64,000 nucleotides of DNA from Actinostola sp. cb2023 (Eukaryota > Cnidaria > Anthozoa > Actiniaria > Actinostolidae), in assembly GCA_033675265.1 (NCBI GenBank), contig JAUJYZ010000734.1:186001-250000 (forward strand), read 5' to 3'. Made by a program: the position numbers and the translations under genes. Positions 1 through 11,469 of the stretch are shown piece after piece. Below the pieces are notes generated by a model. It searched no databases. It was not told the DNA's origin and saw only the letters and a program-made list of their open reading frames with translations. Each line of letters begins with the position of its first letter. Within the stretch, counting starts at the first letter, position 1.

Positions 1-640
1 ATTTTGTATCAGATATACAAGCTCTGCCACGGTTGTGATTTCTATTGTGTTTTCCTCATAGCATTCACCAGACAAAAATTGTCTTTTGCCTTACGTCATT
101 CTTCTATTATTACCTATCACCTTTGGCTCCGAAAACGTTTTTTGAAATAGTTGTATATATGTTTTATTCTTAGCTTCCAATATTTGGTTTTATTTAGCAG
201 TAGTCTGCTTTTATTGTATTAGTTTATTAGTGCATATGATGAAGATAACATGTGTATATTTCATACACATATTATGTGTATGGAATATGCGCTATAGAAA
301 TTATTATTATTATACCACTGATTTCATCTCCATCCACTTGGAATTAATGTTCACTAACGCTCCCTATCTGACTACAAGAAGGGCGATAATTTATAAATAA
401 GGCAAAAGCCAAGGATAAAAACAAATCAATAATATAGTTACACAGTTTATACCTTATTGTCTTAAATACTCTTATGCTCTATTTTGTCAATTGCCCCCAT
501 TGGAGTTGGAAAGGAAGCACTAACCTTCATTCATTTACATCAATTTCGGTTAGATAAAATATTCTACTGAGTAGCTAGAATAAAACAAATTCAAAATCTG
601 GGTTCAAAGGTTCATATCACTTGTCTCCATGACAACTGCA
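1..640. other. AT-rich stretch, nothing recognised
   Basis: I see no coding region, repeat pair or RNA gene here. The stretch is AT-rich with many short TTATTA runs. It may hold intron sequence of the gene whose 3' exon starts at 692, but no upstream exon could be supported. Confidence 0.3.
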
Positions 641-691
641 CTTTTTGTTATTATTATTTATATATTAAATATAACCTCATTATTATTTCAG

Positions 692-1114
692 AAACTACAA
701 AGACGATTGGAGACTCTTGAAAAAAGCAACACTGACAAGAAAAGGCAAGATAAAATGAAGAAGGCATTGACATTGAGCTACACCAGCTCTGATGAGAGTG
801 ACCTCTCAGAGAGCGAGGATGGGCAGCTGACCCTGAAGGGCTACTTGGTGAAACATCTTCCATGGGAGAGATCTGCCCTTAGAAGGGTAAAGGATGAACT
901 TGACAAGTGTTACAGAGCGGGCCTTCCTCTACGATCCAGACGAAGTGTGTTGCCAATGAGAAGGCACACTACATATTCCACAAGGCCAGTACCTGACATC
1001 CCAATAGGGTGGGCAGTGCGTGAGCCTGTAGCTCCAGCACCAAGGCAACATTCAACGCCAAACACTAATAGTACTTCAAGCACTATCAATAGTTCCATTA
1101 ATGATAGTTTGTAG
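692..1114 (+). CDS. 3' terminal exon of an uncharacterised multicopy protein
   Basis: The exon begins after a good splice acceptor (TATTATTTCAG, ending at 691) and stays open to a TAG at 1112-1114. The protein has a basic coiled start, a Ser/Asp/Glu-rich stretch (SSDESDLSESEDG), then a conserved-looking block around LPWERSALRRVKDELD and RPVPDIPIGWAVRE, and a Ser/Thr/Asn-rich tail. From memory, the LPWE...LD...RP.P..P.WA.R block recurs as the carboxyl end of many unnamed multicopy proteins in cnidarian and sponge gene sets. Its function is unknown; the small basic helix suggests nucleic-acid or partner binding, which is inference. No upstream exon is identified, so this is a partial gene. It is intact over its whole length, which sets it apart from most other coding remnants here. 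Confidence 0.6.
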   Translation, partial: KLQRRLETLEKSNTDKKRQDKMKKALTLSYTSSDESDLSESEDGQLTLKGYLVKHLPWERSALRRVKDELDKCYRAGLPLRSRRSVLPMRRHTTYSTRPVPDIPIGWAVREPVAPAPRQHSTPNTNSTSSTINSSINDSL

Positions 1115-1209
1115 ATAATATAAATTGACTAGGTTGTTCTTATTTCAACAATTTTCATCTTTCTTTGTATATTGATCGTTAAAGTAATATGATTTCAAAT
1201 GTAGTATTA

Positions 1210-1334
1210 GAGTGCAAACAATATATCCCTGAAACAGTACTGACTAATAAGTAGTAAATAGCACTGATGAATCAATACATATATTTAGTACTATTTAGTA
1301 ATAGTACTATTTCACGATTATAATGTTTGCACTC
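1210..1334. mobile_element. MITE, TA target site (copy 1 of 2)
   Basis: Inverted ends GAGTGCAAACA and TGTTTGCACTC are each flanked by TA (1208-1209 and 1335-1336). The interior is AT-rich with repeats of the form TAGTACTATTTAG. A related copy lies at 20,028-20,168 with the same ends and TA flanks. The TA target points to mobilisation by a Tc1/mariner-type transposase. It has no coding capacity. Confidence 0.75.
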
Positions 1335-1765
1335 TAGTGTCATACAAAATAATATTTATCTCATATTTATGAAACAGCGCAAGTGCAATTTTATATCATT
1401 CTGTTTTGTGTTAACAGTGCTAGTTCGTATCAATTATACTGCTAAGCATGCTGTTTCATTGATCTACCAGTGTGAAGACTATTATCCATATCAAATTAAG
1501 AATCAAATGTTACTGTTACATCATTTAGTTAATGAATTCTGAATTATAATTTTGAACATCGATATATGAGCCTATTTTTGTATATAGTCTTATTCAAAAG
1601 TTATTATACCTGATAATTAAATGGAAAATAAATGGTTTGAAGCAAAATAAATGGTCACGGTTTCTAATTAATGATTGAGAAGGGAGATAAACTTCTAGCT
1701 GACAATTAATCTGTTTCACAGAAATATCAATACAATATTATTATTATGCAGCTGTCTCATGTCAG

Positions 1766-1990
1766 AGCATAAAGTTGTCATTAAGGTGATTAAAGTAGGA
1801 ATGTTTATTCAGATTTAAGCTACATGTAAGTAACACTTATGCCTACTTTAAGTACCTATATGGCAACTTTATGCTACTACTTTACGGAAGCATAAAGTTT
1901 AGAGTCTCTTTATGCTACTTTAAGCCTAGGCATAAAGCTGACTTAAAGCAGGACTTTACGGTACGTAATGGAGCCGTAAAGTAGTATAAA
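1766..1990. repeat. Pair of adjacent imperfect hairpins (foldback repeat)
   Basis: The first arm, from GCATAAAGTTG at 1767, pairs with CAACTTTATGC at 1864-1874. AAAGTAGG near 1793 pairs with CCTACTTT near 1843, giving imperfect arms of about 40 bp. A second hairpin pairs TACTACTTTACGG near 1877 with CCGTAAAGTAGTA near 1974-1986, and it contains further CATAAAG/CTTTATG pairs. This may be a non-autonomous foldback element; no target duplication was identified. Confidence 0.5.
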
Positions 1991-3442
1991 CCAAATATTT
2001 ATTCAACCTTTATGCAACCATTATGCGAACTTAAATCTCTTTTTTCATACTGTGTTAATTTCACAAGAATCAAACTATCTGGTATTTATACCATGCAACA
2101 CAAAGGACAGTTTACCAACAGTTTTGTGCAAAACGTTGTGTGGCATTTGCAGAAAATTTATAAACCTGTTTCATTAAACCACATTAAAACATGTTTTAGT
2201 ATCGGTGTGAATGGTGTATTAGTCTGTCCTATACACGTGTTTATACGTCTACCTTCTATTCTTCAATTATTCTACCTCTATTCAACGTCTACAAATCCGT
2301 ACGTATACTAAATTCGAACCACACATATAACCACATCATTCTTCTCCGCACCTTCAATAAACAGTCTACTATCAATCCACATTGTGCGTTCGAGTTGTAT
2401 ATCGTACTTTCCATAACTGCTACCCTGTGGTCCGAGTCTGCCTGTTCAGTGACTACATTCTATGCACTGTACACAACAATGCATGTGGTAAATCAATAAA
2501 GTTATTAATAAATAATTATCATATGCATAGTGTTTCAGTTTTTATTGAAGTGAGAAAATAGTGTCCATATCCCTACAGCACATAGACGCTTTACAATAAT
2601 AAATAATGAAATAACTTTTCGGGTTTGAAATCTTCAGTTTGCAGGTACTGCTTAGAGGGTTTCAGATTTAAAATGAACACCAAGACACCAAGTGAGTACT
2701 TTTTAGGGTGTCTGTCAGCAAAAAGGTATGCATATATTAAAAGAGCTGTTGAAACCATGTTGATTTCAACCCCTACAAATGTAAAAGGTATGACCGATCT
2801 GGAGAACAAGTGATTGTGCTGATATTGTTTAATCAGTGACTGGACAACAACTTTCTTCTGTTCTTTCATGTTTGTTCAAAATAAAGAAAATAAATAACAA
2901 TAATTATTATTGACCCTAAAAGGTGCGGAGTCATGTTACGTAACTGACTTTTGAGTTGGAACCCCAAAAAGGCTCAAACAGGGAATGTGTTCAACCCTAA
3001 AAGGACTGTCAATCACCCCTACCACTTGGGGAATACCCCAGGGGCAAATAAACAGCAAATGACATTTATTTTGTTTTGCAAGGCATCGCAAATTAACCGC
3101 AAAATACAAAGGAATAAATATGCATATTGTTCTAGACTTGGTACTACACCTCCCTGGTGCCTCTTAGGGGTGACAATTATTTCATGGCACACCCTCTTGG
3201 AAGTAGCCTGATTTTCAGATTTTACCAGCAATAAACAGTTTTTAGGAGCGCTACACAAAGTCTCAACCGGCTTTATACATATAAATTATGAGATAAAATT
3301 AGTGAATATTAGGTATCTAGTATGAAATAAAAATTTTTTTTTTATCGGAAGCATCTAGTAAAGTATCTAGGTATCTAGTAAAGTACAGTCTAATAAAATA
3401 TATTTCTTAAAGGTTCAATAGCTTATTTTATGGTTTCGCTGT

Positions 3443-4540
3443 TTACGTTAATACGACCTTATGTAGAAATCGATTGGGCTCCCTTTGGGTACAATGGAAA
3501 AAAGCCTCCAAAATAACAGTAAATCGCCAATCAGAAGCTTCCATGAAAAGGAGGCTACGTAATTTACGTTTGAATGCGAGGCATTCTGTGGCGCGTTCAT
3601 TGACTTCATTCACTTTCTTTTGTTGAGGTTCAGTGTGGTTTGACAGCTTGTGCCATATGACTTTTTTTGTAGCGATTTGTTGCTTTAATTTCTCTACATG
3701 TCTGCTTCTTTTGTTCCATTTAAATGAACGGGAAGCGATTGAAGCCTCCATATGCTGAGAAGACAGGATTCGACAGAATTCAAAATATAAGTGACATGCT
3801 TGTACTAGTGTAGTCGAAGCTCTTTGTCTTTGTAGTGTCCTATATGTCTATGTTGTTCATAGACTTAGTGGACAATGTATGGAAATTATTGATTTCAGAA
3901 GAATATTGCAATTCAAAACACCAAACAGCCGATCGAAAGTTTGTAGAGAAAGTTCTAGATGTTTTCGCTAGTACACGTCAGAACCTACAAGCGCGCGAAA
4001 ATCTTGACACGCGCGTGCATTCACTTTCCCGCTGCTAATTGTAAAAAAGTGTTGCAAAACTTTTGCTTTGACCACGGTAACAGGGCTGAAAGCAATGGCA
4101 ACAATTCGAGGTCTTGTCGGTTTTGTGCAATCCATGGCTATGCGACACCCTTGCAGAGGCACCAGGGCAATTTCCCTTTTGATAAATATGTCACCGACAA
4201 GTGTGTGGGTTTGAGGGAAAGAAAGAAGGGGGAGAGAGAGAGACAGGAGGCGCCAGCCAGGCAGCTGCTCAAATTAGTCAAAGTCACCAAACAGCGCCAG
4301 TTCTCAATGAATAAGTTGCTATTCATTTAATGAATAGTAACAACAATGGCAAACATGTCTTATCTGCGGCAGCCAAAAAAACAGGTTTGAAGTTAGATCT
4401 AAATGTTTTCGGGGAACAATTTTTTGCGTACATTTTTTCACTGAAAACAACTCTAAAGGGCATATCCCTAGCTAATTGGCTAAAGGTTCAAAAAAAATTA
4501 TTTGAAGTGAGAATATTTATGTTAATTTGTTCAACTTGAA
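3443..4540. other. Short open frames of doubtful coding value
   Basis: A 102-codon minus frame (3443-3751) is rich in Lys/Gln/Glu. Plus frames at 3959-4330 and 4682-4888 follow plausible splice acceptors (for example TTTTGACAG before 4689). None matches a family I recognise. They could be exons of a host gene or chance frames; there is no strong evidence either way. Confidence 0.2.
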
Positions 4541-4884
4541 ATATGATGTGTGTGTTCTTTTCTTTTTCCTTCGCTAGCTTCTTATGCGGTTATTGAGCGA
4601 TATGATTAGTATTGTGTGTAACTGATGACTGATGTACTCTTAAACTATTTTTTTTAATTTAAATTATGTTTTCCCCTTGTTTTGACAGAGAATACCAGAA
4701 AGCGAAGGGTGGAAGAAAAAAATTATCAAGTAAGTGAGTACCTAACATCATTTTTCTCGAACTTGGATAAAAAGGAGAGTCAACTGCTATTCATGATGAA
4801 TGTTGCGAGGGCCTTTCACTCTTTCACTCCCAATCAGGTAATGTACATTTCTTTGTATATACTAATACTTTCCTTAAACAATTT

Positions 4885-5215
4885 CTAGTAATTAAAACCA
4901 GGAGAGTCTCGTCAATTGCCTCAGCCAGAAACTCACTCGTACAACACAAGAACAAAAAACAACATCAACACGCCGTGGTGTCGTACTAAAACGGCTCAAC
5001 GCTTTTCATGGGCCCAAATCATGGAACTCTCTCCCTGACACAGTCAAAATCTGCACTAACACTCGTGCATTTAAGAGATATGCTAAGTGATTGTTAAAAT
5101 AAGTCTCCTTTACCACTAGTTTTATTAGTTAGTCTTTAGTATCCTGAATTATTTTTGTAAATTAATTCTGAAAATCCCCTCGAGGATGAGTTAATAAAGC
5201 GTATTGTATTGTAAT
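4885..5215 (+). mobile_element. 3' end of a non-LTR retrotransposon (CR1/L2/jockey type)
   Basis: Read across one frameshift, the sequence gives the usual carboxyl end of such reverse transcriptases: an arginine-rich region, GAKSWNSLPD-like (here around 5005-5040, with LWNSLPDTVK spacing) and a final TRAFKRYAK. A short 3' UTR follows, ending in AATAAAGCG and ATTGTATTGT repeats, which is how these LINE tails end. No RT catalytic domain is present, so this is a dead 5'-truncated copy. Confidence 0.7.
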
Positions 5216-5224
5216 TATCTCCCA

Positions 5225-5935
5225 TAGATGAGTTATTCCTCACTCATCAAACTCAAGTGAGCCAGTGGAAATGAAGACCTAGCAGAGAGATTTAGCCTGT
5301 CTGCCAAACATATTTCATCAATTATTATTACATGGGTAAATCTTATGGCTGCTACATTCTGTAAAACAAACATATGGCTTAGTAAGAAGAAAGTGAAAAA
5401 AATGATGCCAGGCATATTTAAACCAATTCATTCAGATGTCAGAATTATTCTAGACTGCACTGAAATGGAAATAGAACGTCCATCTGATTTTGAAATTAAG
5501 CCCACTCCTTACTTAATCTATAAAAGAGAAATACAATTTGTATACAATCTGATAGAAGGTAATATGAGTGATAATGACATTACATTTCAAAGTGGTTTGG
5601 TTGCCAAACTGGAGAAAGGAGATGCTATAATGGCTGACCGTGGTTGGACCAATACGGCAGCTCTGAGTAAGCATGGTGTTTAGGTTAGTTGTACCACATT
5701 TTATTCTGGACAAAAAACAGTTCAACATTCCTGACTTAGTTGAATCAGTTTCCCTAGCAAGGCTGATAATTCGCATAGGAAATCGTATGGGTTCGAGTGC
5801 AGTTTGGAAAAAATATCACGAGTGCAGTTCAAAAGCTAGGTTTTACAAATTGCACGAGCCGTATGTAATCATATGGCAACTGAAAAATAAACAAATCGGG
5901 CTTCATAAACTTGAGCCAGTTGAGGTTGAATAAGC
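5225..5935 (+). pseudogene. Harbinger/IS5-like DDE transposase (DDE_Tnp_4 type), decayed
   Basis: A helix-turn-helix-like segment (EDLAERFSLSAKHISSI, 5275-5325) is followed in frame by the catalytic domain: VRIILDCTEMEIERP (first Asp, about 5440-5485) and AIMADRGW (second Asp, about 5627-5648). The third acidic residue would lie in the next frame, where FILDKKQFN...SLARLIIRIGNRM aligns with the usual GKKQ...ARVRIHVER but lacks a clear Glu. Frameshifts occur near 5250 and 5675, and the normally conserved YK region is altered. This family normally cuts and pastes DNA in the nucleus with a Myb-like partner. The copy is clearly inactive. Confidence 0.8.
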
Positions 5936-6499
5936 GATAAATTCGTTCTCCCTTCGTCAAAAGAAGAAAGAAAGAATCAAGACTACTTTGTGTACATTTC
6001 AAAAACAAACTTGAAAAGATATTTCAATACCTTTAATGAAGATCTTGTAGACAGCAAATATCTCAGAAATCAGAGACACGGTTTCTGGCTATTCATCAAA
6101 CTCTACTTTGACTAATGCCACTTCAAATGCAGAACTTGTGAAAATAATAACATAATTGGTTGTTCTTCTAGTAAGTGTCATCTGCATTTAAAAGTGTGTT
6201 TAGTTATATTTCCATATTTTATCAAAAAAGACAAAACCAATGTCCTTTTCTCTTTCTTTAGTCCAATACCACCTCTTCTCCATCAATTGATGTTAATCTG
6301 TTTGGTGTTGTTGCAAGCACTCCACTTCCAACTTCCACAAAAGCCCACATTTACTGACACTACACTAGCTCTTGTGCTAATTGATCATTATTGCTGCGAG
6401 CCGCTAGGCGAGCAGCAACACTAATCTTTGGGTTCCTGTGTTGACATGGGGTTCCTGTGGCGGATTTTCATATTGGCTACAAATCGAGATTTGTGCTAG

Positions 6500-8440
6500 T
6501 CGTTTGTTCGATCACGATGAGTTTCGGCGGCAGTACTAAGTACGGCAGTACTGCACACACGTGTTCAGTTCGTCAATGGACGAGTCGAATAGTCGACCAA
6601 ATATTAACCGAAGGAGACAGAATGTACCTGAATGGCCTTGAAAACCAACTCATCCCAGATACAGAGACTTTGTCGCTGAACTGTCTACCCAATCGAGCAC
6701 GTAATAGGGCACAAACAAACCAATTGCCTTATAATAGGGCACAAAGAAAAGAAAATTCACCCATGGAGGTGACAAATATTGATCTAGCCCATTGAGGCAC
6801 AAGACAACCCATTGTGGTTGATAAATTATAAATAATTATATCAGGGAAGAATCAACTGTGACGAGCATGAAAACGAGGCTCCATACTTCTCTTTACATTC
6901 AGCCTTGATGAATGCTTTCATGAACGATAAATATGCATCTATAATATTAGATGGCTATATTATAGCGTTAATGAAGAATATATATTGTATTTATACATTT
7001 GATTCTCATGCACGTAACTGTTTTGGTATGCCTGATTCAAATGGCACTGCTGTTGTTTTGAAATTTCCTGATATCAGAAAATTAGAATAATATTTATGTT
7101 CTCTCTCAATTGAGTTGAATAGTATGGTATTTGAAGTTGTACCAGTTGAGTTTCACACTGCAGACACCAATGAACTTCAATGTGAGATAAACAAATCAAA
7201 AGAGAAAAAAAAAAAACGGACAAGGCTTCAATAAGCCAGAGATTACAAGAAACCAATGATTTCAGAAGAATCTGAAAATGAGAAACAAATCAGGTTGGAC
7301 AAAGATAATGACCACCACAACATAAAAAAATCAGAGGAAACTGAAATTGACAAACAAATGAGGTTGGACAAAGATAATAACTACCACAAGAGAACATTTT
7401 CAGAAGAAACTGAAATTGACAGACAAATGGGGTTGGACAAAGATAATGACTACCACAAAAGAAAACGTTCAATTGAAACGAACTTTGAAAAACAAACAAC
7501 TAGACTTGAAAAAGCCAGAGAACTCATGCAAAAGAAAAGTGTAGTAACATTCAGATAATTCCAACTCAACAAGAGTATTTCAGTGAATTTGATGCAATTA
7601 AAAATGGTAAACTCCATGAACAAAACTGGGCAAAGTCCAATATTTCAAAATTTCACAATTCTATTGAATTTTCTACTTTTCAATGTACTATTTGTCATGA
7701 AGCATGGCCATTAAAATCCAAACCAAAGTCACCAGACACTTATGTCTATTTAAGATGTTCCAGGGATAAAAAATATCCAAATAAATTTTCAGTTGGGAAT
7801 TCGATGATCCCTTCTCCAGTCCCACCTCAATTACAGGGTTTGAGTCAAATAGAAGAAATGCTTATTGCTCGTGCTCTTCCTATCATGAGAATTTATATTA
7901 AACCTGGAGGACAGAGAGGTTACTCTGGACATTGCATTAATCTACCACAAAATGTGAAAGAACTTGCATCTTCATTATTGTAAAGTTAAAGGAAGAGACA
8001 ATACCTTTAAAGATGTCAATGTAAGAAAACAGAAAGTACATGATGCCCTACTGTGGCTAATGCAAAACAATCCTCACTATGTAGATATAGAAATAAATGA
8101 AGAAGCATTGACTTCTTTGCTGACAATGATGTACCATGTACCATTAGATCTTTTGACTGTCGAGACTGACAATAACATTGTCTCAGAAGAAACCATTGAA
8201 CCTGATCTACTGATAACACTACTGAGGATACAGTGTATATAATGAATCTACTGATATGAGTAGTTTCCTACCAGTTGGTGAACAACACCAACAAGAGCTT
8301 GATGCTGTTAGAAATCAGCTTTCTGCTGATGAGCCAATGTCCTGGGCAACAGTTGAAGATCAGCAATTAAATGAATATCAAACACCATACTTGGCATTCT
8401 CGTCCCCAGGCCCTTCTCCGAAGGCTCTGGTAAGAGACGT
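6500..8440 (+). pseudogene. Helitron amino-terminal protein (cysteine-protease-like plus DUF6570-type region), decayed
   Basis: Fragments in successive frames match, in order, the amino half of large animal Helitron proteins. They are QWTSRIVDQILTEGDRMYLN (6570-6630), YTFDSHARNCFGMPDSNGTA (about 6990-7045), a charged repeat region (7256-7500), CHEAWPL with paired cysteines (about 7695), then the DUF6570-like block [15 protein letters not shown] (7845-7890), [17 protein letters not shown] and VRKQKVHDALLWLMQNNP, and finally MSSFLPVGEQ...LNEYQTPYLA. The match stops abruptly at about 8400. Stops and frameshifts separate every block, and no Rep or helicase domain follows, so this is a dead 5' fragment. 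The helicase relic at 54.9 kb belongs to the same broad class but need not be the same copy. Confidence 0.75.
7256..7500 (+). repeat. In-frame repeat of about 22-23 codons inside the Helitron relic
   Basis: Three copies plus one degenerate copy of a unit reading SEETEIDRQMRLDKDNDYHK are encoded one after another, each 66-69 nt long. Similar E/R/Q-rich repeats separate the protease-like and DUF6570-like parts in other Helitron proteins, where they probably form a long helix. The number of copies is likely variable. Confidence 0.7.
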
Positions 8441-8499
8441 CTCAAGCCTCAATTTGATTGGTCGAAATAATTCCATGCGTAATTAACGACAAATATGCA

Positions 8500-8867
8500 C
8501 AACTACAATAATATGCAAAGAGAATACGAATTTTGGCACTTTTCAAGTCTTCCATAATAGTGGAGCGAATAGGTGCAGAATTTTAGCCGAATTGTGCACT
8601 TTGGGTAAAAAGCATCAAATTTGGTAGAAATAAAGGTTTTACTATGTTCATCAATATCTGATATGGAGCCACCGTGAAATTGTGTTCAGAAGAGAGTTAA
8701 TGGGCGGCTTTGTAAATAGCCGCCATCTTGACCGGAAGTCGCTATTGATCTTACCGGAAGTGGTTAAATATTCATCTTAAACTGCGCATATTTCATTTTA
8801 AAAATATGTTCTGTAAGTGAGTTGTGATTTCTGGATATCTATGTTATATTAAACACATAGTTACTAG
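8500..8867. other. Non-coding stretch, nothing recognised
   Basis: No supported coding region. The sequence around 8725-8765 (GCCGCCATCTTG, ACCGGAAGT twice) contains YY1-like and two ETS-like motifs, which would suit a promoter, but no gene start could be tied to it. Confidence 0.25.
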
Positions 8868-9465
8868 CCGTTTCTAATAGAAAGTGAAGTGCTGCGAGTT
8901 GAATTAGTTGCAAAATGTAACTGTGCACATTCATTCTACATTTCAGCAAATGATATGATATATTTTAAAGTTCACTTCTGTTTGGGCTCCCTGTGCTTCA
9001 AATTGGCTTCTGTCGAGTGATAAATCATGAATTTATTTCGCTTGATAATACACACATCTTCCTTTTCATCACGTTTAATCAAAAGCCAGTCTTGAATATT
9101 AGTACGTTCTAATTCAACACTGTAGAATATGAGGGAGAAGATTTATGCAGTAGTATTTTAGTCGAACTTGAAACGGTCGATGTGAGGTAAAATAAAGTAC
9201 GCATGTAAGACTTATTCTCGGCCGTCATCGTAGAACGAACTTTGACGGCTTCTGCTCCATGATTAAATTACCTTGAATATATACCGGTAAATGAATAAAA
9301 CTTAAGAACAACTAGATTTTAGATGTGTACTGATATGACCAGCTATTCGTTTGTTTATCAGTTCTAGCACCATTATCACGGCGAACTTTCATCATCCCCC
9401 GTACACGGCTGGTAGACAATCTCGCCAAATATTCCTGACTGTATAGTCGCTATGAACATGTCAAG
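8868..9465 (+). repeat. Dispersed repeat of about 600 bp (copy 1)
   Basis: The segment is repeated in direct orientation at 25,885-26,466 with small indels. Shared landmarks include TTTCTAATAGAAAGTGAAGT, GTTCACTT...TTTGGGCT, TTTTAGTCGAACTTGAAAC and CACGGCGAACTTTCATCAT. No long frame is open through either copy. The second copy leads into a Harbinger ORF1-like fragment, so the repeat may be a non-coding end of such an element (inference). Confidence 0.7.
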
Positions 9466-10144
9466 CTTTCGCTTTCTTTTCCGAGTGTAAATACAATGCA
9501 ACCAATAGCTACAAGGAGAACGTATTGTATCACAGCGGCCATGTTATTACCACCGCTGATCATAAGTACCGCACCGAAAATCATTGTGATGTCGAACCAC
9601 GATGTGGAATTTCGCATTAACCACGAGGTCATGACCAGTGACGTCATACTCAGAAATCATCTCGATCGATTCCTCAAAGTCTTGAATCAAGCTGGTTAAT
9701 AAAGAGCCCAGTGAAACGCGTCCACATACAACACAGGAAGCCCATGTCCAGATTAATAACACTACGTAACTTAATTTTAATTTAATATGATCAAATGTAT
9801 TATATCATCTATGCTAAACCGAAAGTACAGTACAATATGACTACAAGTGTCTAGATACACTCGAATTGCTCTAAAATATGTACTTCTGATAGACAGCCAT
9901 TTCTTTTTAAAAGTTCAAACTAGTAATAGTAGAAGAAAATTCCAATATTTATATATATATTTAGAGTCTGGTACCACAGGTATCCCGACTAATTATATTT
10001 AAATTTCTGGTACCAAAATTCCCGATGTTCTCCAAGATAAGCCGTACACCCAACTTTGACTACATTTTATGATATTAGTAGCCAAAACATGGATAATAGT
10101 GATACATATGTAGATATTATATAAAAAATGAACTAGAAGTTATT

Positions 10145-10255
10145 GGATAAGAGTGACACTGTACTAAAACAATGGTAACAAATTTCTTCAAAGTGTCAAA
10201 TGTATTTTTAACAGACGTTTCGGGCATAGCCCTTCATCAGTGTCAATATGTAGAT
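10145..10255. repeat. Possible Penelope-like or related retroelement scrap
   Basis: The segment ACAGACGTTTCGGGCATAGC followed by CCTTCATCAGTGTC resembles a sequence I recall near Penelope-like and related retroelement copies. It is short, and no coding part is attached. Confidence 0.3.
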
Positions 10256-10298
10256 ATTGATAGTCAATTGATCGTGATTGCTTACAGGCATATTCTCA

Positions 10299-11459
10299 GC
10301 CAGATGTACTCGTTATCGATGGTGCTGCAGCAGTGAACATGACACTTTAATTTGAACGTGGTTCACATTTACAAAATCTTACCATTTCCTAAAAGACGAT
10401 ACGAAATGGCAAAAGGAAAAATGGGATACTGATATTACAAATACATTTGATTATAAACCTGAGGAGAATAATTAATTAATACCTAGAAAACAGTTTAAAA
10501 GCGACGACAAGGAGCATAAGAGGCAGTGGTGTCCAAAGACGCGTACAGCGAAATACTCAGCTGCCTCGGAACAGGCTACAATTTATACGTGTTAGCGATG
10601 CCATCAAACGCGAACTGTTCAGGCTATTAGCTGAGTGTGCTGCGTCATTAGATCTAGAAATAGAGCAGCACTGAGCAGCTCATTATAACGACCCATGGCG
10701 ATCAAGTACTGTGCAACCCAGCCCGTGATGACATATCTAGCATGGCTCCGTGTACACACAAAGAAGCTGACACCATGATGCTGTTACATGCTGCTGATGC
10801 AGTCCAACAGGGCCATCACAAGATCCTTCTTCGAACTGTTGATACTAACTTATTATTATGTCCTAGTAATGCACATTAGAAAGCTTGGGTCTTGAAATGT
10901 CTGAGGCACTACCAGTTTTCCATTCTTTCACTGGATGTGACACAGTGTCATGTTTTGGTGGAAGAGGCAAGAAAACGGCATTGGCAACATGGAAGTCGTA
11001 TGCAGAGGTTGACAATGCTTTTCTTGCCATGGCGCACAGTCCCAGCGAGGTTCGTGTAGAGTGTATGACACATCTAGAATGCTTTGTAATACTGTTGTAC
11101 GACAGGACCAGCACGAAGACAGAAGTAATCGAAGTAAGGAAACAGCTCTTCGCTGAGAAAGGAAGATCATTTGATGCTATGCGATCCTCCCTACCTCAAA
11201 GGCAGCGTTATTGGAGTACACTAAGAGGGCAGTTTTGTCACTGCTGGGGCCAGACACTAACACCGCCCAAGTCCAATTCTACCCAGATGAACTGATGGTG
11301 ATGGACCCTGAAGGCAGACATATGGCAACAAAGTCATGCCGTGAGCTGGTCCGATGTGGGTGTAAGGAAGACTGCTGTGGCACAACTTGTTTCTGCATGA
11401 AGACAAATCTCAGATGCACAGCGCTCTGCTGCTGCAATGATGATTACTGTAACACGTGA
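10299..11459 (+). pseudogene. FEN1/XPG-like multicopy protein with Cys-rich tail, decayed copy A
   Basis: In several frames the segment encodes DVLVIDGAAAVNM (10,302-10,340), SLKATTRSIRGSGVQRRV (about 10,493-10,545), APCTHKEADTMMLLHAADAV (10,744-10,805), LLRTVDTNLLL, FHSFTGCDTVSCFGGRGKKTA (10,920-10,985), FVILLYDRTS and a Cys-rich end (CGCKEDCCGTTCFC..., 11,355-11,455). I know this order from many unnamed cnidarian and sponge proteins. The motif series (DG, D...LK...RR, E-A-D, D-T-D, GCD...G.GKK.A) parallels the acidic clusters and H3TH loop of FEN1/XPG nucleases; that link is my inference. Decay is visible: stops, frameshifts, the expected D-T-D reads D-T-N, and about 30 codons are missing before the GCD motif. 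Confidence 0.65.
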
Positions 11460-11469
11460 ACAAAGCTAT

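Noticed and set aside
2909..3190. Possible element between TTGACCCTAAAAGGTGC and GGTGCCTCTTAGGGGTGAC
   Set aside because: The inverted match is short and imperfect, and similar ACCCTAAAAGG words occur inside; not enough to call.
4138..4330. Arg/Glu-rich frame near 4200 as a nuclear protein
   Set aside because: Its bias comes from a GA-rich tract; no splice-supported continuation or family match.
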